A DNA stretch of 64,000 nucleotides from DASXTW01 sp036505215. Its GTDB lineage: Bacteria; Actinomycetota; UBA4738. This document shows positions 1 through 7,141 of this stretch, piece after piece. Position numbers and translations under genes: made by a program. The notes beneath the pieces are model-generated. The model worked only from the letters and a program-made list of their open reading frames with translations, was not told where the DNA came from and did no database searches. Where the stretch lies: the NCBI GenBank assembly GCA_036505215.1, contig DASXTW010000160.1:18504-82503 (forward strand), written 5' to 3'. How positions within the stretch are numbered: the first letter of the stretch is position 1; the number at the start of each line of letters is the position of its first letter.

Positions 1-932
1 TGATCATCTCTGGGTGAATGTCGGTGATCCCGACCTCGGCCAGGGCTTCCTCGCCCGCCCGCTTGATCTGCTCGTCCACCTCCGTCAGCGAGCGCTCGTG
101 CATCTCCTCGATGCGAGCCGGGTGGATCCGGCCATCCGAAACCAGCTTCTCCAGCGTCAGCCGGGCCACCTCGCGCCGGACCGGGTCGAAGCACGAGAGG
201 ACCACGGCTTCGGGAGTGTCGTCGATGATCAGGTTGACCCCGGTGAGCGCCTCGAAGGACCGGATGTTCCTGCCCTCCCGCCCGATGATCCGGCCCTTCA
301 TGTCGTCGGAGGGCAGGGGAAAGACCGAGACCGTCGACTCCGCCGTCTGTTCAGAGGCCACCCGCTGGATGGCGATCGTCACGATCTTCCTGGCCCGTTT
401 CTCCCCCTCTTCCCGGGCCCGCTGCTCGATCTCCCGCACGGTGGCCATCGAATCTCTCTTCGCGCCGTCCACCACCTGCGCGATGAGCGCGTCCTTGGCC
501 TCCTGAGCCGTGAGGTGGCTTACCCGCTCCAGCTCACGCCGCTGCTCCATGGCGGCCCGAGAGGTCTCCTCCCGAAGCCGCTCGAGCTCCTTCTCCGTCC
601 TGCCCAGCCGCTCTTCCTTCGAGGACAATTCCTGCAGCTTTCCATCCAGCTGCTCCTCCCACCGGGTCAGCCGTTCCTCGTTCCGCCTGACTTCCTCTCG
701 CCGGAGGCGAACGTCTTGTTCCGCCTCCTTGCGCATGGCGGAGATCTCCTGTTTGACCTCCACCAGTGCCTGGCGGACACGGGTCTCCGCCTCGAGCTCG
801 GCGTCGGCCACGAGCTTTGCCGCTCTGGACTCCGCCGTCTGCAGCCGCCTGGCAACCATGGCCTTCCTGGCCGCGAATCCCACGGCGAGGCCCGCCACCA
901 GGGCCAGCGCCGCCACCAGCGCCGTCGTCATC
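1..932 (-). CDS. rny: Ribonuclease Y, partial (C-terminus beyond window)
   Basis: Membrane-anchored endoribonuclease that initiates mRNA turnover. Translation starts at ATG 932 behind a GAGGAGG ribosome site and the frame leaves the window after about 310 codons, so the C-terminal HD catalytic domain is not visible. What is visible matches the N-terminal half of the family: one membrane helix (about residues 3-20), a long charged coiled coil (about 25-200) and a KH domain with GRIIGREGRNIR at 213-224. It lies downstream of recX. A strong terminator-like hairpin (952-992) sits directly ahead of its ribosome site, so expression probably depends on read-through. RNase J is encoded in the same window. 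Identity is secure. Confidence 0.95.
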
Positions 933-951
933 GCTTCCTCCTCGTCAAATC

Positions 952-992
952 AAAAAAGCCGAGCCGGAGGCCTCTTCGGCCACCTGCTCGGC
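952..992 (-). terminator. Strong intrinsic terminator just upstream of rny
   Basis: On the minus strand two 15-base arms (978-992 and 958-972) pair around a GAAGA loop with only two mismatches: outer GCCGAGC with GCTCGGC, inner GGCC with GGCC. Six T follow (957-952). Only 19 bases separate the T run from the rny ATG, so this is either the end of an upstream transcript (recX or a small RNA) or an attenuator in the rny leader. Confidence 0.75.
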
Positions 993-1133
993 GACGGTAT
1001 GGAGAAACGAGACGAGCGGCTACCTACAAGGGCCTGCTCGCTGCCTCACTCGTACCTCCGCGAACCTCTCGTCCAAGACTCTTCGCAAACGTGTCGTGTA
1101 CCGAACTGGTGTTTGTCCGAATCAGCCTCTCAA
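952..1133 (-). ncRNA. Candidate rny leader or independent small RNA
   Basis: A promoter-like pair at 1140-1168 predicts a transcript starting near 1133 that meets the hairpin terminator at 952-992 after about 140 bases. The segment has no convincing gene. It contains a possible nine-codon reading frame (GTG, ending TAG) preceded by GGAGGT, which could be a leader peptide. I do not recognise a known riboswitch or RNA family in it. It could be a small RNA of about 180 bases or an attenuated leader. Confidence 0.35.
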
Positions 1134-1139
1134 ATTCAC

Positions 1140-1168
1140 AATGTACGGCCGAAAGACCCCTCTTGCAA
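1140..1168 (-). promoter_or_regulatory. Sigma-70-type promoter between recX and rny
   Basis: Minus strand: -35 TTGCAA (1163-1168), 17-base spacer, -10 TACATT (1140-1145). It lies just downstream of the recX stop and points toward rny. Confidence 0.5.
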
Positions 1169-1195
1169 TACCCGGGCCCCAAAGTGCGCCGTGCG

Positions 1196-1702
1196 TCAGG
1201 GCTCCTGTTCGCCCAGATTTGCCTGCATGACCTCGCGTAATGCCACTCCGCAGGCGTCTCGGGCAATCGCCGGTCCGTACCCACGGCGGAGGAGCAGGCC
1301 GTACAGGCGCCGATAGGCTGCCTCCGGCTGCAGGCTGGCCAGTCGGGGTGCCCGCTGGCGAGCCAGCTCCGCTGCCCGCTCCGCTTCCTCTCCGGCCTGC
1401 TCGAGGGCCTCGTCCACGATCTCGCGGGCTACCCCCTTCTGAAGAAGGGTGGCCCGGATCGATCGGTTGCCCACCAGCCGTCGACCAACTTGGTCCCGAA
1501 CCATCTCCCTGGCAAACCGCTGGTCCTCGATCAGCCCCGCGTTCTCCAGGTCCTCGAGAGCCTGCTCCACATCCTCGGGTTCGAACCGGGCCGATCGGAG
1601 GCGGCGACGGATCTCCTGGCGGCTGCGCCACCGCACCGCGAGCAGCAAGAGCGCGCGATCCTTCGCCGAGCCCCGAGGCTTCTTCGGCGCTCTCGGATCC
1701 AC
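1196..1702 (-). CDS. recX: Regulatory protein RecX
   Basis: RecX binds RecA filaments and modulates recombinase activity. The 168-residue product is of typical length and shows the family's three-helix repeats, including LLAVRWRSRQEIRRRL (about 19-34), LIEDQRFAREMVRDQV (about 57-72) and the C-terminal LYGLLLRRGYGPAIARDA repeat. It starts 34 bases after the recA stop, the usual recA-recX arrangement, so it is probably cotranscribed with recA and LexA-controlled. Nothing unusual is visible. Confidence 0.93.
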   Translation of the reverse strand: MDPRAPKKPRGSAKDRALLLLAVRWRSRQEIRRRLRSARFEPEDVEQALEDLENAGLIEDQRFAREMVRDQVGRRLVGNRSIRATLLQKGVAREIVDEALEQAGEEAERAAELARQRAPRLASLQPEAAYRRLYGLLLRRGYGPAIARDACGVALREVMQANLGEQEP

Positions 1703-1736
1703 TCGGGCCCTCCGGGGGCCGGCCAGCCCCTTCCCC

Positions 1737-2792
1737 TTAACCGGCCGGCGCCCCGGCGGGCTCGCTTTCGACCTGATCCACCTGGATGACCTCGTCCTCG
1801 TCGAACGAAGTCAGCCCCACCGCCTCGCGGACCCTCCGCTCGATCTCCACCGCGATGTCCAGGTGCTCCGCGAGGAACGCTCTGGCGTTCTCCTTCCCCT
1901 GGCCGAGCTGATCACCCTCGTAGGTGAACCAGGCGCCGCTCTTCTTCACGATCTCAGCGGCCACTCCCATGTCGAGCAGGCTGCCTTCTTTGGAGATGCC
2001 CTTGCCGTACACGATGTCGAACTCGGCCAGCCGGAATGGCGGGGCCAGCTTGTTCTTCACTACCTTGACCTTGACCCGCGACCCCACGACCTCCTGCCCG
2101 TCCTTCAAGTTGTCGATCTTGCGGACGTCCAGGCGGACGGACGAGTAGAACTTCAGCGCCCGGCCACCCGGGGTCGTCTCGGGGTTGCCAAACATCACCC
2201 CGATCTTCTCCCGGAGCTGGTTGATGAACATGGCCGTGGTGTCGAACCGCGACAGCGACCCGGCCAGCTTGCGCATGGCCTGGGACATCAGCCGGGCCTG
2301 CAGTCCGACGTGGGAATCCCCCATTTCGCCTTCGATCTCGGCCCGAGGCACCAGGGCCGCCACCGAGTCCACCACCACGATGTCGACGGCACCTGAACGC
2401 ACCATCATGTCGGCGATCTCGAGGGCCTGCTCGCCGTTGTCGGGCTGGGAGACCAGCAGCTCGTCGATGTTCACGCCGAGGGTCCGGGCATAGGTAGGAT
2501 CGAGGGCGTGCTCGGCGTCGATGAACACCGCGATGCCGCCACCGCGCTGGGCCTCGGCGATGATGTGCAGGCAGACCGTGGTCTTGCCCGAGCCCTCCGG
2601 CCCGAACACTTCCACGATCCGTCCGCGGGGGATGCCCCCGATCCCCAGGGCGATGTCCAGGGCGAGCGACCCTGTGGGGATGACCGAGATCCCCTGTCCG
2701 GCCGGATGCTCGCCCAGTCGCATCACGGCTCCCTTCCCGAACTGCCGCTCGATCTGTGACAACGTGACGTCGAGCATCTTCTCCCGCTCCAT
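1737..2792 (-). CDS. recA: Recombinase RecA
   Basis: ATP-dependent strand-exchange protein and coprotease for LexA. I place the start at ATG 2792 (351 residues) because a GAGGAGG site lies about eight bases upstream and the product then begins at the conserved MEREKMLDV; a longer frame from 2888 would overlap the predicted promoter. Walker A GPEGSGKTT is at 64-72, the Walker B region near 137-145, and the L2 loop FINQLREKIGVMFGNPETT is intact. There is no intein. A perfect mycobacterial-type LexA box lies 142 bases upstream (2934-2949). recX follows after 34 bases. Confidence 0.98.
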   Translation of the reverse strand: MEREKMLDVTLSQIERQFGKGAVMRLGEHPAGQGISVIPTGSLALDIALGIGGIPRGRIVEVFGPEGSGKTTVCLHIIAEAQRGGGIAVFIDAEHALDPTYARTLGVNIDELLVSQPDNGEQALEIADMMVRSGAVDIVVVDSVAALVPRAEIEGEMGDSHVGLQARLMSQAMRKLAGSLSRFDTTAMFINQLREKIGVMFGNPETTPGGRALKFYSSVRLDVRKIDNLKDGQEVVGSRVKVKVVKNKLAPPFRLAEFDIVYGKGISKEGSLLDMGVAAEIVKKSGAWFTYEGDQLGQGKENARAFLAEHLDIAVEIERRVREAVGLTSFDEDEVIQVDQVESEPAGAPAG

Positions 2793-3139
2793 CCCTGGAA
2801 CCTCCTCGATCCACCGCGCGCCGCCCATTGCTCGAGACTCTTTGGTGGCGCTCCTTCTGGTGGGGACTCTAGCGGTTGGGTCCGACATAAATTACACCTC
2901 TGTAGTTCGAAGTGCGAACTCGTCGGATCCTACTCGAACATGTGTTCGAGGTCAACCATCGCTCGCCGGCCGGGCGACCAGCGCCCGACCCTCAACCCTC
3001 AAAGCCTCCGCTTTCGTCGATCCACACCGAAGAGGATCCTCGCCAAGGCCCGCCTATGCATGCCGGGATTCTAGATTCGTTCAGAAGCGTTGGGGAGGTA
3101 GGTGTACGGGAACCACGCTCCCACGAAGATCAAGAGGAG
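2793..3139 (-). promoter_or_regulatory. recA control region with LexA box
   Basis: This 347-base gene-free stretch holds the recA control signals. TCGAACATGTGTTCGA at 2934-2949 is a perfect match to the TCGAAC-N4-GTTCGA SOS box described for mycobacteria. Closer to the gene, on the minus strand, lies a possible promoter: -35 TTCGCA (2913-2918), 18-base spacer, -10 TAATTT (2889-2894). A second inverted repeat, AGTTCG-N5-CGAACT (2904-2920), overlaps the -35 and spacer. Nothing recognisable was seen between 2950 and 3139. Confidence 0.8.
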
Positions 3140-3739
3140 TCAGGCTGAGGTCGCCAGGGGCGCCTTGAGGATCGGGTCGTAGGTGGCGCCCTTGGGTGAC
3201 AAGTGACTGCGGTACAGCACCAATCGGTCCACGGGGAACGAGTCCGAGGGGACGGCCGTCCCCACCAGGTCGGGAATGAACTCCCTGATGTTCCGGGGAG
3301 GGTTCAACCTCGCTAGCGTCAGGTGAGGCGTGAATGCCCGCTTCTCCGGAACGAAATGCTCCGCGAGCAGATCGTCAAGTCGCTTGACCATCAGGGCAAA
3401 CCGACCGTCCGCATCCTCCAGGCCCGCCCACACCACGCGGGCCCTACTCGGGCTGGGGAAGACTCCGATCTCCGTGAGCCTGGTCTCGAAGGCCTCTGTT
3501 CCTTGGGCGACCGCCTGGACCGCTTCGCGGACTGACTCCAGGAGCCTCGGCCACGTCGCTCCCAGAAACTTCAGCGTGACGTGCCACCCATCGGAGCGAG
3601 TCCATCTGGCTCCCGGAATCCGTTCCCGATACCGCCCTGTCGCCGACGCCAGGTCAGCCTTGACCGAATCCGGAACGTCGACGGCGATGAAGAGCCTGAG
3701 AGGCTTCGCCTCCGGGCGGGCGGCGCGGTTTCGAGCCAT
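3140..3739 (-). CDS. thpR: RNA 2',3'-cyclic phosphodiesterase (LigT/ThpR family)
   Basis: Two-histidine phosphoesterase of the 2H superfamily, historically called 2'-5' RNA ligase; it opens 2',3'-cyclic phosphates on RNA ends. Both catalytic HxTx motifs are visible: HVTL near residue 53 and HLTL near 139. The length (199 residues) is normal for the family. It lies 18 bases downstream of cinA and upstream of recA, a common actinobacterial order (cinA-thpR-recA). The biological substrate is not known from sequence. Confidence 0.88.
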   Translation of the reverse strand: MARNRAARPEAKPLRLFIAVDVPDSVKADLASATGRYRERIPGARWTRSDGWHVTLKFLGATWPRLLESVREAVQAVAQGTEAFETRLTEIGVFPSPSRARVVWAGLEDADGRFALMVKRLDDLLAEHFVPEKRAFTPHLTLARLNPPRNIREFIPDLVGTAVPSDSFPVDRLVLYRSHLSPKGATYDPILKAPLATSA

Positions 3740-3757
3740 CCCCCTGCGTACCAGCCC

Positions 3758-5041
3758 TCAGGCGTTGACCGCGCCGGTGGACGGACCGAGGTCGGCAGGC
3801 TCGGGCAGCCCTTCCAGGTACCGGCGCAGCATGTCCAGGCCGGCCTGCTCTGCCCACCGTCTGACCTGCTCACGATCTCCCGGCGCGCGGAAAGACCGGG
3901 ACTCCTCCCGATCCTCGGCGGAGACGGCCACGCACACGGTGCCCGGGGGCTTGCCGTCGTGGTTGTCGGGTCCGGCCACTCCGGTGAGCGCCAGCGCGAC
4001 GTCGGCCTCGTAGATGCGGCGCGCCCCCTGGGCCATCTCAATCGCGCACTCTTCGCTCACGACCCCAGGACCCTCGATCGTTTCCCTTCGCACGCCGAGG
4101 ATCTCCCGCTTGGAATCGGCCGTGTAGGTGACCGCCGAGCCATTGAAGTACTCGGAGGCACCGGCAGCGGAGGACAGACGAACGCCGACGTTCCCTCCGG
4201 TCAGGGACTCGGCACAGGCCACGGTGAGTCCCCTCGACGCCAGGAGCCGGCCCACCACCTGCTCCAGCTCCTCGTCGCTCGTCGAGAAGACGTGACGGCC
4301 GAGACGCTTCACCACTTCGCCGGCCAGCGGGTCGATGAGCGCTTCCGCCTCCGGTCTCGAAGCGGCCTTGGCCGTGAGCCTCACCTTCACTTCGCCCGAG
4401 GATGCGAGGTAGGCCACCGTGGGGTTTGACGACGACCGAAACAGGTCATCGAGGAGTTCGGCTACCTTCGATTCGGCGATGCCCGTGGCCTTGATCGTTC
4501 GCGATACCAGGGCAGCGGGGCCGGCCATCTCCGCGAGCTCGGGAAGGATCGTGCCGCTCATCATCTCCCGCATCTCGGCCGGGACCCCCGGAACCGCGTA
4601 CACCCTCTTCCCCTGCGGCGTCGCAGCGATCAGACCCGGAGCGGTTCCCCGGTCGGGAAGGATGTACCGTGCGCCCTCCGGGACATCGGCCTGGACCAGG
4701 TTGATGTCCGGCATCTCCCTGCCCAGGCGATCGAACTTCGCGCGGAGGAATTCCTCGATCTCGGGATGCCGGACCAGCCGCACCTCGAGCGCCGCAGCGA
4801 GGCCTTCGCGGGTGATGTCATCCTGCGTGGGCCCCAGCCCTCCGGTAGCGATGACCACGTCGGAGCGGGAAAGGCCGAGGCGAAATGCAGCCTCGATCCT
4901 TTTCAGGTTGTCCCCTACCGCCTGGTGGTACGGGACATCCACCCCGATCTCGGCGAGCTGCTGGGAGATCCACTGTGCGTTGTTGTTGCAGATCTGCCCG
5001 AGCAGGATCTCGGTTCCCACCCCGATGATCTCCGCGTTCAC
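3758..5041 (-). CDS. cinA: CinA-like protein (MoCF-like domain plus NMN amidohydrolase domain)
   Basis: Two-domain CinA of 427 residues. The N-terminal MoCF/COG1058 domain carries GGLGPTQDD at 67-75; the C-terminal PncC domain (about 260-420) shows ACAESLTGG and the TGVAGP stretch, the family's nicotinamide-mononucleotide amidase site used in pyridine nucleotide salvage. I chose GTG 5041 because the conserved N-terminus NAEIIGVGTEILLGQ follows it, GAGGGG lies upstream, and the start overlaps the pgsA stop by four bases (GTGA). Residues from an upstream longer frame are out-of-frame pgsA sequence. The role in competence is historical and not implied here. Confidence 0.93.
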   Translation of the reverse strand: MNAEIIGVGTEILLGQICNNNAQWISQQLAEIGVDVPYHQAVGDNLKRIEAAFRLGLSRSDVVIATGGLGPTQDDITREGLAAALEVRLVRHPEIEEFLRAKFDRLGREMPDINLVQADVPEGARYILPDRGTAPGLIAATPQGKRVYAVPGVPAEMREMMSGTILPELAEMAGPAALVSRTIKATGIAESKVAELLDDLFRSSSNPTVAYLASSGEVKVRLTAKAASRPEAEALIDPLAGEVVKRLGRHVFSTSDEELEQVVGRLLASRGLTVACAESLTGGNVGVRLSSAAGASEYFNGSAVTYTADSKREILGVRRETIEGPGVVSEECAIEMAQGARRIYEADVALALTGVAGPDNHDGKPPGTVCVAVSAEDREESRSFRAPGDREQVRRWAEQAGLDMLRRYLEGLPEPADLGPSTGAVNA

Positions 5042-5559
5042 CCGGCGACCCCTCGTTTGTCCCGTCGCCAACCAATCGCCTGAACCGCGTAATGGGCGCC
5101 CGTGTACACGGTGAAAACCAGAGCGACGATGAGGGCTGCGAGCCTCAGCCCGTTCGCCCCGTCTCCGAGCGGCAAGATGTACAGGGTGATGGCCAGCAGC
5201 TGAAGGGTGGTCTTGACCTTGGCCGCGCGGGACGCCGGCAAGCTCCTCCCTTGGAGGCCGAGCACAACGCGGAGGAGAGAGATGGCCAGCTCGCGGGCGA
5301 CCAGGATCGCCGCACCCCACGCAGGGAACTCGCCGAGCGCAGCCAGCGTGAGGACGGGGGCCGCCACCAGGATCTTGTCGGCCAGCGGGTCAAGCCAGAT
5401 TCCAGTCCGGGTGGTGGAGTCATACCGTCTGGCCAGGTATCCGTCGAGGCCATCGGTCGCTGCACCCACCACGAAGATGGTCGCTGCCAGGAACGAGGCA
5501 GAACGCTCACGGGCCAGGATCAGGATCACCAGAAAGGGCACGAGGAGCACTCGCAACAC
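5038..5559 (-). CDS. pgsA: CDP-diacylglycerol-glycerol-3-phosphate 3-phosphatidyltransferase
   Basis: Membrane enzyme making phosphatidylglycerol phosphate. The CDP-alcohol phosphatidyltransferase signature DG-x2-AR-x8-G-x3-D-x3-D is visible at about residues 36-62 (DGLDGYLAR then GIWLDPLAD), with about four to five membrane helices. GTG 5559 is the first ordinary start codon, but the frame continues upstream with homologous-looking sequence (GLGWPNIVS, as in the family's usual PNIxTxxR start), so the real start is probably about 13 codons earlier, perhaps a CTG at 5598 overlapping the rodZ stop. Coupled to rodZ upstream and cinA downstream. Confidence 0.9.
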   Translation of the reverse strand: MLRVLLVPFLVILILARERSASFLAATIFVVGAATDGLDGYLARRYDSTTRTGIWLDPLADKILVAAPVLTLAALGEFPAWGAAILVARELAISLLRVVLGLQGRSLPASRAAKVKTTLQLLAITLYILPLGDGANGLRLAALIVALVFTVYTGAHYAVQAIGWRRDKRGVAG

Positions 5560-5594
5560 CGAGACGATGTTGGGCCAGCCGAGCCCGAGGGGGG

Positions 5595-6329
5595 TCAGGG
5601 GCCGCTCGCGGATGGCGTCCCCCTGAAATCCTGAGGCCTGAACGTGGCAGTGTAGGGCTGGTCCTTCCTGCCGGGCCGCTTGAGATTGTGCCCGTTCACC
5701 GTCAGTGCGGTGGTCCCGCCGTGGTCGAGCTTCACCACAATCCTGGTGTTGCCTTCGAACGTACGTCCCTCCCCTGCCCGCAGTTCGAACGTTCGAGGCT
5801 TGTCGTTGTCCGTGCGGATGATGGCGGTGACCGCTTCGTCCGCCCGGAGGACCACAGTCACGGTGGGGGGGAGGACGGGGATGGAGGCTTGCGGACCAGT
5901 CAGGTTCTCGGCTCGAGGCGCCCCTCTCGACCGTGCAAGCAATCCCACCGCGCTGAGAACCGCGAGCAGGAGGAGCGCCACCCCGATGAGGAAGGTCCAG
6001 CTCGGATGGTGCCGCACGAGCTGCGGAAGGTGTGGATGGCGCGGGCTCCTGATGGGAGCGGGCGTGGGGTCCGGTAGGAGCGGCCGAGGGCCCCCGAAGT
6101 GCTGGTTGTACACGGTGACGACCTTGGTCGGGTCCAGCCCGAGATAGGAGGAATAGGAGCGAAGCATGCCGCGGACGTAGACGTCGCCTAGCAGAGCGTC
6201 GAACCGCTCCCGCTCGAGCGCCTGGAGGTACTCGGCGCGGATGCGGGTCTCCCGGCTGGCCTCCGCAATGGACTTCCCTCGAAGGAGCCGCGCCTTCCGG
6301 AGCGCCGGTCCGATCCCGATTCCCTGCAT
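5595..6329 (-). CDS. RodZ-like helix-turn-helix membrane protein
   Basis: Cytoskeleton-associated RodZ-type protein of 244 residues. The N-terminal third is a Xre/HTH_25 domain (GPALRKARLLRGKSIAEAS onward, about 7-75), followed by a proline-rich linker, one membrane helix (about 111-132) and a C-terminal beta-rich DUF4115-type domain (about 155-240). This architecture matches RodZ, which links MreB to the membrane, although similar proteins are present in actinobacteria without clear cell-shape data. A -10 hexamer TACTAT ends six bases before ATG 6329, so the mRNA is probably leaderless. It heads the rodZ-pgsA-cinA group. Confidence 0.8.
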   Translation of the reverse strand: MQGIGIGPALRKARLLRGKSIAEASRETRIRAEYLQALERERFDALLGDVYVRGMLRSYSSYLGLDPTKVVTVYNQHFGGPRPLLPDPTPAPIRSPRHPHLPQLVRHHPSWTFLIGVALLLLAVLSAVGLLARSRGAPRAENLTGPQASIPVLPPTVTVVLRADEAVTAIIRTDNDKPRTFELRAGEGRTFEGNTRIVVKLDHGGTTALTVNGHNLKRPGRKDQPYTATFRPQDFRGTPSASGP

Positions 6330-6335
6330 TCGCTC

Positions 6336-6341
6336 ATAGTA
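6336..6341 (-). promoter_or_regulatory. -10 element for leaderless rodZ transcript
   Basis: TACTAT on the minus strand, separated by six bases from the rodZ ATG at 6329; the expected start of transcription falls on the A of the ATG. No good -35 is visible. Confidence 0.5.
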
Positions 6342-6398
6342 GCCATGCGCCCCGCCGACCCGCCCCTCGTGGCCCCCTCTTCACGGCTCCGGCTCCGC

Positions 6399-6404
6399 TA
6401 CAGT
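6399..6404 (+). promoter_or_regulatory. -10 element for probably leaderless ppa transcript
   Basis: TACAGT ends seven bases before ATG 6412, and no ribosome site is present. It faces the rodZ -10 about 60 bases away, making a compact divergent promoter pair. Confidence 0.45.
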
Positions 6405-6411
6405 CGCGGTG

Positions 6412-6894
6412 ATGGGCGAAGATCAGGTGGTCGTGGTCGTGGAGATTCCGACGGGGTCCAGGAACAAGTACGAGTTCGACCACGAGCTGGGGGCCCTCGT
6501 CCTGGACAGGATGCTGTTCACCGCCATGCGCTATCCCGCCGACTACGGTTACATCGAGGGAACGCTGGGTGAGGACGGTGACGCGCTCGACGCGCTGGTG
6601 TTCGTCGGCGAGCCTACCTTCCCGGGGTGCCGGATCCGGGCGCGGCCGGTGGGACTCTTCAAGATGTGGGACGAGAAGGGCTCTGATGAGAAGATCCTCT
6701 GCGTGCCTTTTCGCGACCCGATGTGGTCGCATGTCGAGGACTTGGACGATCTGCTCCCGACGATGCGGGCCGAGGTGGAGCATTTCTTCGCCGTCTACAA
6801 GGACCTGGAGGGCAAGCCGACGGGCACCGAGGGATTCGGCAGTCGCGAGGACGCCCTCGAGATCATCGCCGCAGCCCGCGCCCGCGCCTCGTGA
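6412..6894 (+). CDS. ppa: Inorganic pyrophosphatase (soluble, family I)
   Basis: Hydrolyses pyrophosphate to phosphate, pulling biosynthetic reactions forward. The 160-residue product is a normal family I enzyme: EIPTGSRNKYEFD near the start, the YPADYGYIEGT stretch (about 42-52) and the metal-binding signature DGDALDALV (about 56-64). ATG 6412 is preferred to GTG 6409 because residues upstream are not conserved and a -10 hexamer lies just ahead. It is a lone plus-strand gene divergent from rodZ and convergent with ftsK. Confidence 0.95.
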   Translation: MGEDQVVVVVEIPTGSRNKYEFDHELGALVLDRMLFTAMRYPADYGYIEGTLGEDGDALDALVFVGEPTFPGCRIRARPVGLFKMWDEKGSDEKILCVPFRDPMWSHVEDLDDLLPTMRAEVEHFFAVYKDLEGKPTGTEGFGSREDALEIIAAARARAS

Positions 6895-7035
6895 CGGGGG
6901 CACGCTCAGCTCCGGGCGACGTGGGCTGGATCATCTGGCGGAGGCAGCGCTAGCCGGGGTTTTGTCACTCTTTTTGGTGGCGCAACACCTCTGCCGCTGG
7001 ACAGCGACAGGGTGGGTCGAATATCTTCCGCGCGT

Positions 7036-7082
7036 CACGAAGCAAGGCCGGGTCTTCGGACTCGGATGAGCGGAGTGACGGA
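7036..7082 (+). other. Hairpin upstream of the ppa terminator
   Basis: In the 245-base ppa-ftsK gap a nested hairpin forms on the plus strand: outer GTCAC with GTGAC, inner CCGGGTC with GACTCGG around a TTCG loop. Together with the next terminator it makes a double hairpin. The rest of the gap (6895-7035) shows no gene, tRNA or known riboswitch motif. Confidence 0.3.
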
Positions 7083-7117
7083 GGGAGCGAGCCTTCGGGT
7101 TCGCTCCCTTCTATTTT
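7083..7117 (+). terminator. Intrinsic terminator, plus strand
   Basis: Arms of 11 bases (7083-7093 and 7098-7108, one G-T pair) close a TTCG tetraloop and are followed by TTCTATTTT. It lies 189 bases beyond the ppa stop and before the convergent ftsK. Confidence 0.7.
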
Positions 7118-7141
7118 CCCGGGAATGGGTGAGGAAGACGT

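Noticed and set aside
2793..2888. Longer RecA start at 2888
   Set aside because: It would place the start inside the predicted -10 region; the GAGGAGG site and family alignment support 2792.
5786..5801. TCGAACGTTCGA-like palindrome resembling an SOS box
   Set aside because: It lacks the four-base spacer and lies inside the rodZ coding sequence.
6895..7035. Possible tRNA or known riboswitch downstream of ppa
   Set aside because: GGTCGAAT resembles a T-loop but no acceptor, anticodon or D arms can be paired, and no riboswitch core motif is present.
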